Below, in pieces: positions 53,223 through 62,033 of a stretch of 64,000 nt of DNA. Source of the stretch: Novosphingobium sp. SG707 (lineage in GTDB: Bacteria > Pseudomonadota > Alphaproteobacteria > Sphingomonadales > Sphingomonadaceae); contig NZ_JAAZQL010000004.1 in assembly GCF_012275515.1 (NCBI RefSeq), positions 310,001 through 374,000 of the forward strand, in the 5' to 3' direction. A program made the translations under genes and the position numbers. Each line of letters opens with the position of its first letter. The stretch's first letter is position 1. Under the pieces are notes generated by a model. That model saw nothing but the letters and a program-made list of their open reading frames with translations, was not told the DNA's origin and searched no databases.

Positions 53223-55615
53223 CAGTCCAGCTCCACAATCGCCGCCGTGCCCTGCCCCGGTTCGGACAGCAGTTCGAGGCTGCCGCCATGCGCCTCGATC
53301 AATTGCCGGGCCAGAGGCAGGCCCAATCCCTGCCGCCGCGCCGCGCCCTTGGCATCAGGGCTGGTCGGCTGGATCGGCAGACCGTCAAAGGCGCGGGCCA
53401 ACGCGGCGCGGTCCATGCCCGGCCCATTGTCCGAAATCACCACGCGGGCGCGCTGCTTTCCATCGCCGTTTTTGCCATCCTTTTGGCGCGAACGATGCCG
53501 CCCCACCTCGAGCAGAATGCGCCCGCCGCGCGGCGTGGCGTCCAGCGCATTGTCGAGCAGATGCGCCAGCGCGCGGCCCAGACGGCGCGGATCGGCCTCG
53601 ATCTTGCCTGCGTTCAGGCTGCTGCCGCGCAGGTCGAGTTCGAGGTGTTTTTCCGTGACCACCGCCTCGCGCTCCTGCACCAGATCGCGCATCAGGGCGA
53701 AGAGATCGACCGGCTCCAGCGCCAGCGGCAGCATCCCGGCCTCCGATTGCGAGAGGTCGAGGACATTCTCGATCTGATCGGTCAGGCGCGCCACCGAGGT
53801 CAGGATCGCCCCGACATATTCGCGCCCCGATTCCGACAATTCGCCGCCCAGCCCCGCCTCGAGCAATTCGGCAAAACCGCCGATGGAAGTCAAAGGCGTG
53901 CGGAATTCATAGGACATATTGGCAAGGAAGCGGGTCTTGAGCTGATCCGCCTCGACCAGCGCGGCATTGCGTTCGCGCAGCGCTTCCTCGGCCTTTTGCG
54001 AATCGGTGATGTCCAGCACGGTCAGCAAACCATTGCCATCGGGCAGCGGGACGCCCGCATATTCCAGCACCCGCCCATCGGCCAGCGCCACACGTCCGCC
54101 GGTCTGGCGCCGCTCCAGCGTAGCCGCCCGCACGCCGTCGCCCACCGCCTGCGCCTGATCCGGGCGGGCCAGTTGCGCGGCGATCCGCTTCATCACATCA
54201 TCGACATGCGGATGGGCGTCCAGCACCTCGGCCTCCAGCCCCCATGCGCTGGCGAACAGGCGGTTCCACAATTGCAGGCGCCCATCGGGGGCAAAGACCG
54301 CGACCGCCTCGAACAGGCTGTCGAACGTGGCCGTGCGGGTGCGCAGCAGCGTATCGCGCATGGCCGAAATCCGCAGCGTTTCGGTGCGATCCTCGACCAC
54401 CATCAGCAGGCCGCCATCGGGCATCGGCTGGGCCACAACGCGCAGATGCGTGCCATCCGAAAGCGGCCATGCCTCCTCCTGCGCGCCGGAAGCGGCGAAC
54501 CATTCGGCGCGCTCCTTGCGCCATGCGCGATAGTCGCGCATTTCCGGCACCCGGCCCGCCTCGCGCGCGGCATCGAGCAGCCGCTCAAACGGCGCATCAT
54601 GTATATCGGCGGGGCCGAGCGCGAACAGGCGCTGAAACGGCTGATTGGCAAAGGTCAGGCGATGGCGGGCATCAAATTGCGCCACGCCCGAGGAAAACAG
54701 GTCGAGCATCGAGCGCTGCGCCTCGCGGAAGGCACGGAAAGCGCGGGAGATTTCCTCCATCTCTTCAATGTCGATGGCATAGCCTGCCACGCCCTCGTCG
54801 CCCAGCGGCAGATCGGACACGCGCAGCGCGCGGCGCTGACCGCTGATAGTGGCGGCGACAACGCGCTCGGCGGGGCGCTTTTCCAGCATCGCGCGGGCGG
54901 CCACCTGTGCGGGGGTCTGACCATCGACCCGCTCGACCAGCTCCAGTCCGCCATTGACCACCGCCTCGGCATTGTCCGCGCCCACCGCGCGGACATAAGC
55001 CGAGTTGACCAGCCGCAGCTCACCCTGCGGCGAGCGGAACCACATCGGGATCGGCGCCGCCTCGATCAGGCCGACCAGCGCGAGAAAATCACTTTTCGAC
55101 CGGGCGGTTTCGGCGCGCATCCGGGCGATCTGCGTCTCGGCCTCGCTAGCGTCAAACACCCACACCTGCGCCGATCCGGCAGGCGCCACCTGCGGATCGG
55201 CCAGACCGCCGCGCAAGGACAGCGAACGGCGCGAACCGCGCGGCGAAATGGCAAGATCGAACGAACGGCTGGTGCGCTGGGCCGAAAGCACAGCCTCGGT
55301 CAATTGGGCCAGTTGCTCGGCGCTCAATCCGCGATCGGGCTTGCCATCATCCAGCTCGCTCAAAAACTGCGGCATGGCCGAAAAGCCCAACCACGAGGCC
55401 AGCCGGGGCGAACCCTCGATCCGCCCGTCGCTGCGCACGATCAGCAATTGCGCCGGGCTCTCCTCCACCATCCGGGCCAGCCGCCGCGCCTGGCGCACCG
55501 CGCCCGCCGCCGCCCGCCCGCGCGCCAGCGAAGACAGCACAGCCCAGCCCGCCGCCACCGCCCAAGCAGCCAGCAGCAAGCCCATGACAACCATGGCAAG
55601 AGGGGTCCATTGCAT
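53222..55615 (-). CDS. divL: DivL-like pseudo-histidine kinase (Tyr at the phospho-acceptor site)
   Basis: This 797-residue protein has an N-terminal membrane helix (LAMVVMGLLLAAWAVAAGWAV), several PAS domains (roughly 50-160, 180-285, 300-410, 430-540), a DHp region and an HATPase. The H-box reads FLANMSYEFRTPLTSI: Tyr569 replaces the phosphorylated His, as in Caulobacter DivL, which is a cell-cycle regulator acting on CckA and sensing DivK. The N-box (LLDNALDATPRGG) and G-boxes (DNGPGMD, GLGLPLA) are present, so ATP may still bind. It heads a six-gene overlapping operon ending with addA. DivL assignment rests on Tyr, PAS layout and alphaproteobacterial context. Confidence 0.82.
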   Translation of the reverse strand: MQWTPLAMVVMGLLLAAWAVAAGWAVLSSLARGRAAAGAVRQARRLARMVEESPAQLLIVRSDGRIEGSPRLASWLGFSAMPQFLSELDDGKPDRGLSAEQLAQLTEAVLSAQRTSRSFDLAISPRGSRRSLSLRGGLADPQVAPAGSAQVWVFDASEAETQIARMRAETARSKSDFLALVGLIEAAPIPMWFRSPQGELRLVNSAYVRAVGADNAEAVVNGGLELVERVDGQTPAQVAARAMLEKRPAERVVAATISGQRRALRVSDLPLGDEGVAGYAIDIEEMEEISRAFRAFREAQRSMLDLFSSGVAQFDARHRLTFANQPFQRLFALGPADIHDAPFERLLDAAREAGRVPEMRDYRAWRKERAEWFAASGAQEEAWPLSDGTHLRVVAQPMPDGGLLMVVEDRTETLRISAMRDTLLRTRTATFDSLFEAVAVFAPDGRLQLWNRLFASAWGLEAEVLDAHPHVDDVMKRIAAQLARPDQAQAVGDGVRAATLERRQTGGRVALADGRVLEYAGVPLPDGNGLLTVLDITDSQKAEEALRERNAALVEADQLKTRFLANMSYEFRTPLTSIGGFAELLEAGLGGELSESGREYVGAILTSVARLTDQIENVLDLSQSEAGMLPLALEPVDLFALMRDLVQEREAVVTEKHLELDLRGSSLNAGKIEADPRRLGRALAHLLDNALDATPRGGRILLEVGRHRSRQKDGKNGDGKQRARVVISDNGPGMDRAALARAFDGLPIQPTSPDAKGAARRQGLGLPLARQLIEAHGGSLELLSEPGQGTAAIVELD

Positions 55616-55683
55616 CGCCTATCAGCTAGGCGGGCGGGGGACGGTTGGCAATGGGGGTTGTGGAGGGGATAAGGTTTAAGGGG

Positions 55684-55917
55684 GCCTCCGGCGGGCAAAG
55701 GGACTCGTCCCTTTGCAATCCCGTTAATGGAGTGATGGGAGGTTTGCGACGTAGTGCAATGGGTTATGAAAGCCTGCGGCGCGGCGGAGAAGCGCTAAAA
55801 GCGCCGCAGGCTTTATATATACAACGCCGCGCCTGCCCCCCCCAACGCCAAACCCATAGCGCAAACCCCGACAGTATCGGGATTGCAAAGGGCCCCCGCC
55901 CTTTGCCCGCCGGAGGC
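55684..55917. repeat. intergenic repeat element, copy 4 (234 bp)
   Basis: Left end GCCTCCGGCGGG + CAAAGGGAC/GTCCCTTTG + CAATCCC; right end inverted with CAAAGGGC/GCCCTTTG. It has the internal palindrome AAAGCCTGCGGCGC (55769-55782) and GCGCCGCAGGCTTT (55801-55814) of copy 2. Unlike the other copies it lies between two genes on the same strand, after ahcY and ahead of divL, so it may insulate one from the other or carry the divL promoter. Confidence 0.88.
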
Positions 55918-55996
55918 ATAAAACCCCAAAAAAACAAAAACGCCCCGCAAAGGATCTCTCCCCCACGAGGCGCTTTTTGCATCAACCCGAAAAGGA

Positions 55997-57400
55997 TCAA
56001 TAGCGGTAGTGATCCGCCTTGAACGGGCCGGCCTGCGGCACGCCGATATAGTCGGCCTGCTTCTGGCTGAGCTGGGTCAGCTTCACGCCGAGCTTTTCGA
56101 GGTGGAGCGCGGCGACCTTTTCGTCGAGGTGCTTGGGCAGGACATAGACGTCGTTCTTGTAGTCACCCGCCTTGGTGAACAGCTCGATCTGGGCCAGCGT
56201 CTGGTTGGTGAACGAGGCCGACATCACGAAGGACGGGTGGCCGGTGGCGCAGCCAAGGTTGACCAGACGGCCCTTGGCCAGGATGATGATCTGCTTGCCA
56301 TCGGGGAAGGTCACGAGGTCGGTGCCCGGCTTCACTTCGGTCCAGGCATAGTTCGACAGGCCCGAAATCTGGATTTCGCTGTCGAAGTGGCCGATGTTGC
56401 ACACGATCGACATGGGCTTCATCGCGGCCATGTGCTCGGCGGTGATGACGTCTTCGTTGCCGGTGGCGGTCACGAAGATGTCGGCGCGGGTCACGGCTTC
56501 TTCCATCGTGACGACTTCATAGCCTTCCATCGCGGCCTGCAGCGCGCAGATGGGATCGATTTCGGTCACCATCACGCGGGCGCCGCCATTGCGCAGCGAG
56601 GCGGCCGAGCCCTTGCCCACGTCGCCGAAACCGGCAACGCAGGCGACCTTGCCGGCCAGCATCACGTCGGTGGCGCGGCGGATCGCGTCAACCAGCGATT
56701 CCTTGCAGCCATAGAGATTGTCGAACTTCGACTTGGTAACGCTGTCGTTCACGTTGATCGCGGGGAACGGCAGCTTGCCCTGCTTGGCAAGGGCATAGAG
56801 GCGGTGGACACCGGTGGTGGTTTCTTCCGAAACGCCGCGGATCGCCTTGACGGTGGCGGTCAGATAGCCCGGCTTTGCCTTCAGGAAGTTCTTGAGGGCG
56901 CGCACGAACTCGATTTCTTCGGCATTGCTGGGTTCGAACAGGTCTTCGCCCGCCTCGACGCGCGCGCCCCACAGGGCGAACATCGTGGCGTCGCCGCCAT
57001 CGTCGAGGATCATGTTGCAGGGTTCATCGCCCCAGTCGAAAATGCGGCCCACATAGTCCCAATATTCGGCCAGGCTCTCGCCCTTTACCGCGAAGACGGG
57101 GATGTTCTGCGCGGCGATGGCGGCCGCGGCGTGGTCCTGCGTCGAGAAGATGTTGCAGGTGGCCCAGCGCACATCGGCACCCAGCGCAACCAGCGTTTCG
57201 ATCAGCACGGCGGTCTGGATCGTCATGTGGAGCGAGCCGGTGATGCGCGCGCCCTTGAGCGGCTGCGAGGCGCCATATTCGGCGCGCAGAGCCATCAGGC
57301 CGGGCATTTCGGTTTCGGCAATGGCGATTTCCGCGCGGCCAAAATCGGCAAGACCGATGTCGGCGATCACATAGTCCTTCTGGGCTTCCAGCGTGGTCAC
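55997..57400 (-). CDS. ahcY: S-adenosylhomocysteine hydrolase
   Basis: This 467-residue enzyme splits S-adenosylhomocysteine into adenosine and homocysteine. The NAD-binding loop [16 protein letters not shown], the substrate segments DDGGDATMF and [10 protein letters not shown], and the C-terminal KADHYRY (Lys/Tyr reach NAD of the partner subunit) are present. The start is GTG at 57400 with AAGGAG 8 nt before it. It also has the extra insertion typical of bacterial enzymes of this length. It is divergent from the peroxiredoxin gene; I found no recognisable SAH riboswitch. Confidence 0.97.
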   Translation of the reverse strand: MTTLEAQKDYVIADIGLADFGRAEIAIAETEMPGLMALRAEYGASQPLKGARITGSLHMTIQTAVLIETLVALGADVRWATCNIFSTQDHAAAAIAAQNIPVFAVKGESLAEYWDYVGRIFDWGDEPCNMILDDGGDATMFALWGARVEAGEDLFEPSNAEEIEFVRALKNFLKAKPGYLTATVKAIRGVSEETTTGVHRLYALAKQGKLPFPAINVNDSVTKSKFDNLYGCKESLVDAIRRATDVMLAGKVACVAGFGDVGKGSAASLRNGGARVMVTEIDPICALQAAMEGYEVVTMEEAVTRADIFVTATGNEDVITAEHMAAMKPMSIVCNIGHFDSEIQISGLSNYAWTEVKPGTDLVTFPDGKQIIILAKGRLVNLGCATGHPSFVMSASFTNQTLAQIELFTKAGDYKNDVYVLPKHLDEKVAALHLEKLGVKLTQLSQKQADYIGVPQAGPFKADHYRY

Positions 57401-57477
57401 GAAAGGGCTCCTTAGAGAGTGGGCGCCAAAGGGGCGCCAATCATGGTCGCCCTTTAGCCCAGCCCCCGCCCCCGCGC

Positions 57478-57507
57478 AAGGGATATAAAGGAACCTTTAT
57501 ATCCCTT
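57478..57507. promoter_or_regulatory. 30-bp near-perfect palindrome between ahcY and peroxiredoxin genes
   Basis: AAGGGATATAAAGG and CCTTTATATCCCTT are exact 14-bp complements separated by AA. It is the only AT-rich patch in the divergent 261-bp region, 78 bp before ahcY and 155 bp before the peroxiredoxin start. It may be an operator for both genes. Confidence 0.5.
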
Positions 57508-57661
57508 ATGGATCCCCTGCGGAAATCTCCGGGCCAACCGCGCCAGGGATAAATTCTTGCCCGCAGGCCCATGCGTGGTTGCGACTGCGAAAGGGCGGCT
57601 TATATCTGTGCGCGACAGGAGGCGGACAATCGCAACGCCCGCCCCGCATAAGGAGAAAGCC

Positions 57662-58141
57662 ATGACCATCGCCCCCGGCGACAGCCTGCCCGACGTCAAG
57701 CTCGTCAAGTCCACCGATTCCGAGCGCGAACCCGTTCAGACCGCCGAATATTTCAAGGGCAAGAAGGCCGTCGTCTTCTCGGTGCCCGGCGCGTTCACGC
57801 CCACCTGCTCGGCCAAGCACCTGCCCGGGTTTGTGGAAAAGGCCGCTGATCTCAAGGCCGCCGGCGTGGACGAGATCGTCTGCACCGCTGTCAACGATCC
57901 GTTCGTGATGGGTGTGTGGGGCGCGCAAAAGGGCAGCGCCGATGTCACCATGCTGGCCGATGGCAATGGCGAATTCGCTGCGGCGCTGGGCCTGACGCTT
58001 GACGCCTCGGGCGCGGGCCTTGGCCAGCGCGGCCAGCGTTTCGCCCTCGTCGTCAATGACGGCGTGGTGGAAAAGGTTTTCGTCGAAGGTCCGGGCGAAT
58101 TCAAGGTGTCCAGCGCCGAATACGTGCTGGAAAACCTCTGA
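57662..58141 (+). CDS. peroxiredoxin, Prx5 family
   Basis: The 159-residue thiol peroxidase has the peroxidatic Cys49 in PGAFTPTCSAKHLPGF and a second Cys74 in VDEIVCTAVND. Its catalytic signature P-x-x-x-T-x-x-C is intact, and the closing FKVSSAEYVLENL fits Prx5. It reduces hydrogen and organic peroxides, here presumably with glutathione/glutaredoxin or thioredoxin. AAGGAGA lies upstream of the ATG at 57662. It ends in a strong terminator. OxyR control is possible but no site is clear. Confidence 0.93.
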   Translation: MTIAPGDSLPDVKLVKSTDSEREPVQTAEYFKGKKAVVFSVPGAFTPTCSAKHLPGFVEKAADLKAAGVDEIVCTAVNDPFVMGVWGAQKGSADVTMLADGNGEFAAALGLTLDASGAGLGQRGQRFALVVNDGVVEKVFVEGPGEFKVSSAEYVLENL

Positions 58142-58172
58142 TTTTCCGCTGACCTCTCGGTCGCAACAAAAG

Positions 58173-58204
58173 ACCCCGGCGCCGTGATGGTGCCGGGGTT
58201 TTTC
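58173..58204 (+). terminator. intrinsic terminator of the peroxiredoxin gene
   Basis: ACCCCGGC and GCCGGGGT form an 8-bp stem with an 11-nt loop, followed by TTTTT. It begins 31 bp after the stop codon and just before the convergent parA-like gene. Confidence 0.9.
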
Positions 58205-58212
58205 GTTGCCCA

Positions 58213-58956
58213 TCAGGCCGCTTCCTCATCCATCAGCTTCACCTCAATCGCGCGCCACAGCCGGTCGAGCGCGCGGGCCGGTTCGCAATTGGGCGCAAAT
58301 GTGCCGATGGGCGCGCGGCGAAAGGCGGTCTGCTCGATCATGCTGGCCATGGGGATCACCGGGAAAGGCGCCATTTTGCCTTCACGCGCAGCCCGGTGCC
58401 CTTTACGCCGCGCATCATACATGGACAGCACCGGCAAGAGCGGCGGATGCCGCCCATTCTCGCGCAACAGATCGCGCCGCAGCAGATCAAGCGCCCGCGC
58501 CGCCAGCGGCGAGGCAGGCAACGGCACGATCAGCACATCGGCGGCGGCAATAATCTGCTCGCTCACCTCATTCTGCATCGGCGGGCAATCGAGGATGATC
58601 CGCGAAAATTCGCGCCGCAGCGGCCAGGTCAATTGCGCCAACCGCTTTTTCTGCCCCAACCTCGCCAAATGCACCGGCAGGCTGCGCAAACTGTCATCGG
58701 CGCGCAGCAGGGAAAGACCCGTATAAGGCGTCGGCTCGATCAATTGCTCTGGCCGCCCCTCCCGCTGAAACAGGCTGGCCGCGCGCATCCTGGGCGCTTC
58801 CTCCATGCCCAGCAAAAACCCGGCCCCGCCCTGTACGTCCAGATCCCACAAAAGCGTGCGATGCCCGCCCAAGGCAGCCGAGCGCCAGGCCAGATCGACC
58901 GCCAGAGTCGTCTTTCCCACGCCGCCCTTGGAACTGTAAACCGCAATGACCGCCAT
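58213..58956 (-). CDS. orphan ParA family ATPase
   Basis: This 247-residue ATPase has the deviant Walker A SSKGGVGKTTLAVDLAW near residue 9, Asp in LLWDLDVQGGAG and Asp in IILDCPPMQNE. No ParB gene is next to it, and it differs from chromosomal ParA, which sits in a parAB pair. It may position a cargo such as a chemosensory cluster, storage granule, or a pilus complex. It lies 130 bp after the start side of the beta-helix gene on the same strand and is convergent with the peroxiredoxin gene. Confidence 0.85.
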   Translation of the reverse strand: MAVIAVYSSKGGVGKTTLAVDLAWRSAALGGHRTLLWDLDVQGGAGFLLGMEEAPRMRAASLFQREGRPEQLIEPTPYTGLSLLRADDSLRSLPVHLARLGQKKRLAQLTWPLRREFSRIILDCPPMQNEVSEQIIAAADVLIVPLPASPLAARALDLLRRDLLRENGRHPPLLPVLSMYDARRKGHRAAREGKMAPFPVIPMASMIEQTAFRRAPIGTFAPNCEPARALDRLWRAIEVKLMDEEAA

Positions 58957-59086
58957 GATCCTGAATGCTCGAAATAGTTAAAGGACTCTTAAATCCTATG
59001 ACCGACCTCTGGCATGATGGCGGCATTGCGCAAGAGTGGAATCGGGGCTGGTTCAAAATGGGATCGAACCGGCCCCAAATGCTGCC

Positions 59087-59893
59087 TCAATATTGCGACA
59101 TCGGGATCGGCGTATCGCCGCTGGTCATCGAATTGTTGCCGAATGACCGCGATGCTCCGCCCGATTGCAGGTCCATCGACTTGACGCTGCCCAGCAGATT
59201 GTTGTCGGCCATGATCGCATCATTGCCGGTGCCGATCACGCGCACGCCCGATTCGCTGTTGGACAAAAACAGCGTGCGATAGATCTTGGCATGGGCCATC
59301 CCGTCGGTGCTGGACACCAACACGCCCACCCGATTGTTGAAGATCACCGAATCGTGGATCGTCACCCGGGAATTCGTGGTCGAATAAATATAGACCCCCG
59401 CCCCGACAGTGCCGGTGGCCAGACAATCCTTGATCGAGACGCGGTTCAACAGGACGTCGGCCCCTTTCAGCACCTGCACGCCATAGCCATAGGCGATGCC
59501 CCGCGCCGGGGCCGCGCATTCAAGCGCCACATTGTCGAGCATCACCTTGTCCGTGCTGGCCGCATTGACCGTGATCGAGGCGACCATCGACATCTGGCCA
59601 TATTCGGATCGGATGGTCAGGCTGCGATCAATCGTGGCCGCGCCATAGAACCCGCTGTCCATCACAAAGATCGTGCCGCCCGGCGAGGTCTGGCGGATGG
59701 CATAGGCCAGCGTGGCGCAGGGCACGAGCGCCAGACAGCCCCCGCTGTCCATTCCTTCGGCGGAGATCCATGTCTGATCCACCAGTGCCTGTGCCGGGGC
59801 GGCCTGAAAGAACAGGGCGACCAGCAGGCAGACCGTGAGGCGGAACCGGCGCGCGGCGGCGGCAAAAGCGAACGGGGCGTTGCGTATCATCAT
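59087..59893 (-). CDS. exported parallel beta-helix protein
   Basis: The 268-residue precursor has a signal peptide (LTVCLLVALFFQAAPAQA) and then WISAEGMDSGGCLALVPCATLAYAI-type sequence, as in proteins with Pbl/Beta_helix (PF13229) repeats: GGTIFVMDSGFYGAATIDRS, then repeated short strands (GVLVSSTDGMAHAKIYRTLF, GVRVIGTGNDAIMADNN). Right-handed parallel beta-helix proteins often bind or cleave polysaccharides; no catalytic residues are recognised. Two adjacent ATGs (59893 and 59890) are possible starts. Confidence 0.82.
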   Translation of the reverse strand: MMIRNAPFAFAAAARRFRLTVCLLVALFFQAAPAQALVDQTWISAEGMDSGGCLALVPCATLAYAIRQTSPGGTIFVMDSGFYGAATIDRSLTIRSEYGQMSMVASITVNAASTDKVMLDNVALECAAPARGIAYGYGVQVLKGADVLLNRVSIKDCLATGTVGAGVYIYSTTNSRVTIHDSVIFNNRVGVLVSSTDGMAHAKIYRTLFLSNSESGVRVIGTGNDAIMADNNLLGSVKSMDLQSGGASRSFGNNSMTSGDTPIPMSQY

Positions 59894-59979
59894 AGCCCTG
59901 GGATGCGGCCCGCGATGATTTTCGTCGAAGGAAAATCGGTTCAATTCCGAATCGATTCCCCGCGCGAATCGCCCCCGGC

Positions 59980-60876
59980 TCAGCGATGCCCCTGCAGATA
60001 GGGCGTCAGAAAACGGATGACTCGCGCCTCCAGATCAATCCGGCGGTCGGACCAACTGTGATCGGTGGCGCCATGCCCGGTCTGCAGCTTCCCGCCCCCC
60101 GCCTTGCGGATTGCGGCGACCAGCGGCGCGACATGCCCGGCCAGACCATCATCCGAAGTCAGCACCAGCAAGGGTCTGTCGGCCAGCGCCCCAGCCTTGG
60201 CGGTAAAATCGTAATCGGCCACATGCGCGCCCAGTTCATCGGACAGGGCCTGCGGCGTGCTGGCCAAAGATTCCATGTTTTCGGCCATCATCTTCACACG
60301 CGGCTCGGGCGGCATCGCGCCGATCATGCCGAAATTGCCCGCCGAAATCATGCCCAGCGCCACCAGATCGCGGTCCTGCGCTCCGGCCATCGCGGTCACC
60401 CACGCGCCCATGCTGTGGCCCACCACGGCCATATGCGCAGTGTCGATGCCCAGCCGCTTTGCATTGGCCGGATCGCGCAGATAGGCCAGCACGGCCTGCA
60501 GATCCTGCGGGTTCTGGGCAAAGCGGAAGGTGCCGGGGCTGCCCCATGATCCGCGATAGTTGAAGGTGATGGCATGCCACCCGGCGCGGCGCAGCGCCTG
60601 CGCCAGATCGAGATTCTTCTCATTGCCGGGAAAACCGTGGCAGATCACCACCGTGGGCCGGGGTGCGGCGCCCGAGGCCAGATAGGCCACGCCATTGATC
60701 TCCACCCCGCCCGAGGGGATGTGCAGCACCTCCATCCGCGCAGGGTGGGCCGCATCATGGACGGGATCGGTATAAATCGCGGGCGGCAAAGGCAGTGGTT
60801 TGGCCGCCGCCGGGGCCAGAGGCGCGAGGAGACAGGCAGCCCAAAGGGCGCGGCGGGCAAGAGCGGGAGCGATCAT
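59980..60876 (-). CDS. exported alpha/beta hydrolase (esterase/lipase-like)
   Basis: The 298-residue precursor has a signal peptide (ARRALWAACLLAPLAPAAAKP) and an alpha/beta hydrolase domain with TVVICHGFPGNEKN (HG oxyanion loop), the nucleophile elbow VVGHSMGAW (G-H-S-M-G), LVLTSDDGLAG (Asp) and DHSWSDRR (His). It probably hydrolyses esters or peptides in the periplasm. The ATG at 60876 follows AGGGTGGGG. The start and stop gaps with folE (30 bp) and the beta-helix gene (86 bp) allow co-transcription. Confidence 0.87.
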   Translation of the reverse strand: MIAPALARRALWAACLLAPLAPAAAKPLPLPPAIYTDPVHDAAHPARMEVLHIPSGGVEINGVAYLASGAAPRPTVVICHGFPGNEKNLDLAQALRRAGWHAITFNYRGSWGSPGTFRFAQNPQDLQAVLAYLRDPANAKRLGIDTAHMAVVGHSMGAWVTAMAGAQDRDLVALGMISAGNFGMIGAMPPEPRVKMMAENMESLASTPQALSDELGAHVADYDFTAKAGALADRPLLVLTSDDGLAGHVAPLVAAIRKAGGGKLQTGHGATDHSWSDRRIDLEARVIRFLTPYLQGHR

Positions 60877-60906
60877 GCCCCACCCTCTCACCCGCGCCGC
60901 GCCGGA

Positions 60907-61521
60907 TCAATAGCCCATCAGGCTCAGCACTTCCTTGCGGCTGCGCGGATCGGAGAGGAACGCGCCCATCATCCGGCTGGTCACCATGCCCACGCCCGGC
61001 GTTTTCACCCCGCGCCCGGTCATGCAGCCATGCTGGGCCTCGATCACCACGGCCACGCCGAAGGGGTCCAGATTGTCCCAGATGCACTGGGCGACCTGCG
61101 CGGTCAGGCGCTCCTGAATCTGCAGGCGGCGGGCAAAGCCGTGCAGAACGCGGGCCAGCTTGGAAATCCCCACAACCCGCTCACGCGGCAGATAGGCGAT
61201 GCTGGCCTTGCCGGTGATCGGGGCCATATGATGTTCGCAATGGCTCTGAAACGGAATGTCCTTCAGCAGGACGATCTCGTTATAGCCGCCCACTTCCTCG
61301 AACTGGCGCGACAGATGGACCGCCGGGTCTTCATTGTAGCCCTGGCAATATTCCTTCCATGCACGCGCCACGCGCGCGGGCGTGTCGACCAGCCCTTCGC
61401 GCGAGGGATCATCGCCCGACCAGCGCAGCAGCGTGCGAATCGCCTCCTGAACCTCGTTGGGGACCGGCAGCTTGCCGTCATCGGCATGATCGTGGTCATG
61501 CAGGTCGAAATTCTCGTTCAT
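60907..61521 (-). CDS. folE: GTP cyclohydrolase I
   Basis: This 204-residue enzyme opens GTP to 7,8-dihydroneopterin triphosphate for folate. It has the zinc ligands Cys-Glu-His-His in QSHCEHHMAPITG and Cys in QHGCMTGRG, plus LPRERVVGISKLARV and the GTP-binding IQERLT. A His/Asp-rich N-terminus (NFDLHDHDHADDG) precedes the domain. It belongs to the zinc-dependent FolE1 type. It is upstream of the exported hydrolase gene, same strand. Confidence 0.96.
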   Translation of the reverse strand: MNENFDLHDHDHADDGKLPVPNEVQEAIRTLLRWSGDDPSREGLVDTPARVARAWKEYCQGYNEDPAVHLSRQFEEVGGYNEIVLLKDIPFQSHCEHHMAPITGKASIAYLPRERVVGISKLARVLHGFARRLQIQERLTAQVAQCIWDNLDPFGVAVVIEAQHGCMTGRGVKTPGVGMVTSRMMGAFLSDPRSRKEVLSLMGY

Positions 61522-61749
61522 TCTGCGCTACTCCGGCATCCTGCTCCACACCGGCTGTCGGGGCGTCAAGGAAGAGTCCTCTCGCGGCATCGTCAGCGCG
61601 GTTTCGGGCCAGCAACATTTACGCGGGCTTATGCCCTGATAGGGTGCACGCTTTCGGCCCATATCACGGCCAAAGCAAGAACAATTCGCGGATTTTGATG
61701 GAAAAGCCCCAAGGGGCAATCGGGCCTATTTCAGCAGGCCATTATGTGT

Positions 61750-61826
61750 TGGTGCACCCGGAGCGATTCGAACGCCCGGCCCTCAGATTCGTAGTCTGAT
61801 GCTCTATCCAGCTGAGCTACGGGTGC
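61750..61826 (-). tRNA. tRNA-Arg (anticodon ACG), copy 2 of 2 in transcription order
   Basis: A 77-nt cloverleaf including CCA: acceptor GCACCCG/CGGGTGC, anticodon loop CTACGAA and T-arm GCGTTCGAATCGC. The anticodon A is normally deaminated to inosine to read CGU, CGC and CGA. It is identical to the copy at 61888. Confidence 0.95.
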
Positions 61827-61887
61827 ACACTGACACATTTTCCCAAACGGACTTGTAAAAGACCGACCATTTCCCCCGAAAGGGAAG

Positions 61888-61964
61888 TGGTGCACCCGGA
61901 GCGATTCGAACGCCCGGCCCTCAGATTCGTAGTCTGATGCTCTATCCAGCTGAGCTACGGGTGC
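61888..61964 (-). tRNA. tRNA-Arg (anticodon ACG), copy 1 of 2 in transcription order
   Basis: Sequence identical to the copy at 61750, CCA included. A possible promoter lies upstream on the minus strand: TTGCCA at 62000-62005 and TAGAGG at 61977-61982, spaced 17 bp. The two genes are 61 bp apart and likely co-transcribed. The remaining gap between folE and mutT shows no protein gene. Confidence 0.95.
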
Positions 61965-62033
61965 CTTGGAGCCGCGCCTCTAAGGGGACAGCACCGGCTT
62001 GGCAAGAGGAAAATGACATTTTGTAAAAACTAA

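Noticed and set aside
57401..57661. SAH or SAM riboswitch ahead of ahcY
   Set aside because: I could not fold the leader into a known consensus; the palindrome is 78 bp away and AT-rich, unlike the SAH riboswitch core.
61750..61964. Tandem identical tRNA-Arg as an integration scar
   Set aside because: Both copies are whole and nothing mobile lies between or beside them.
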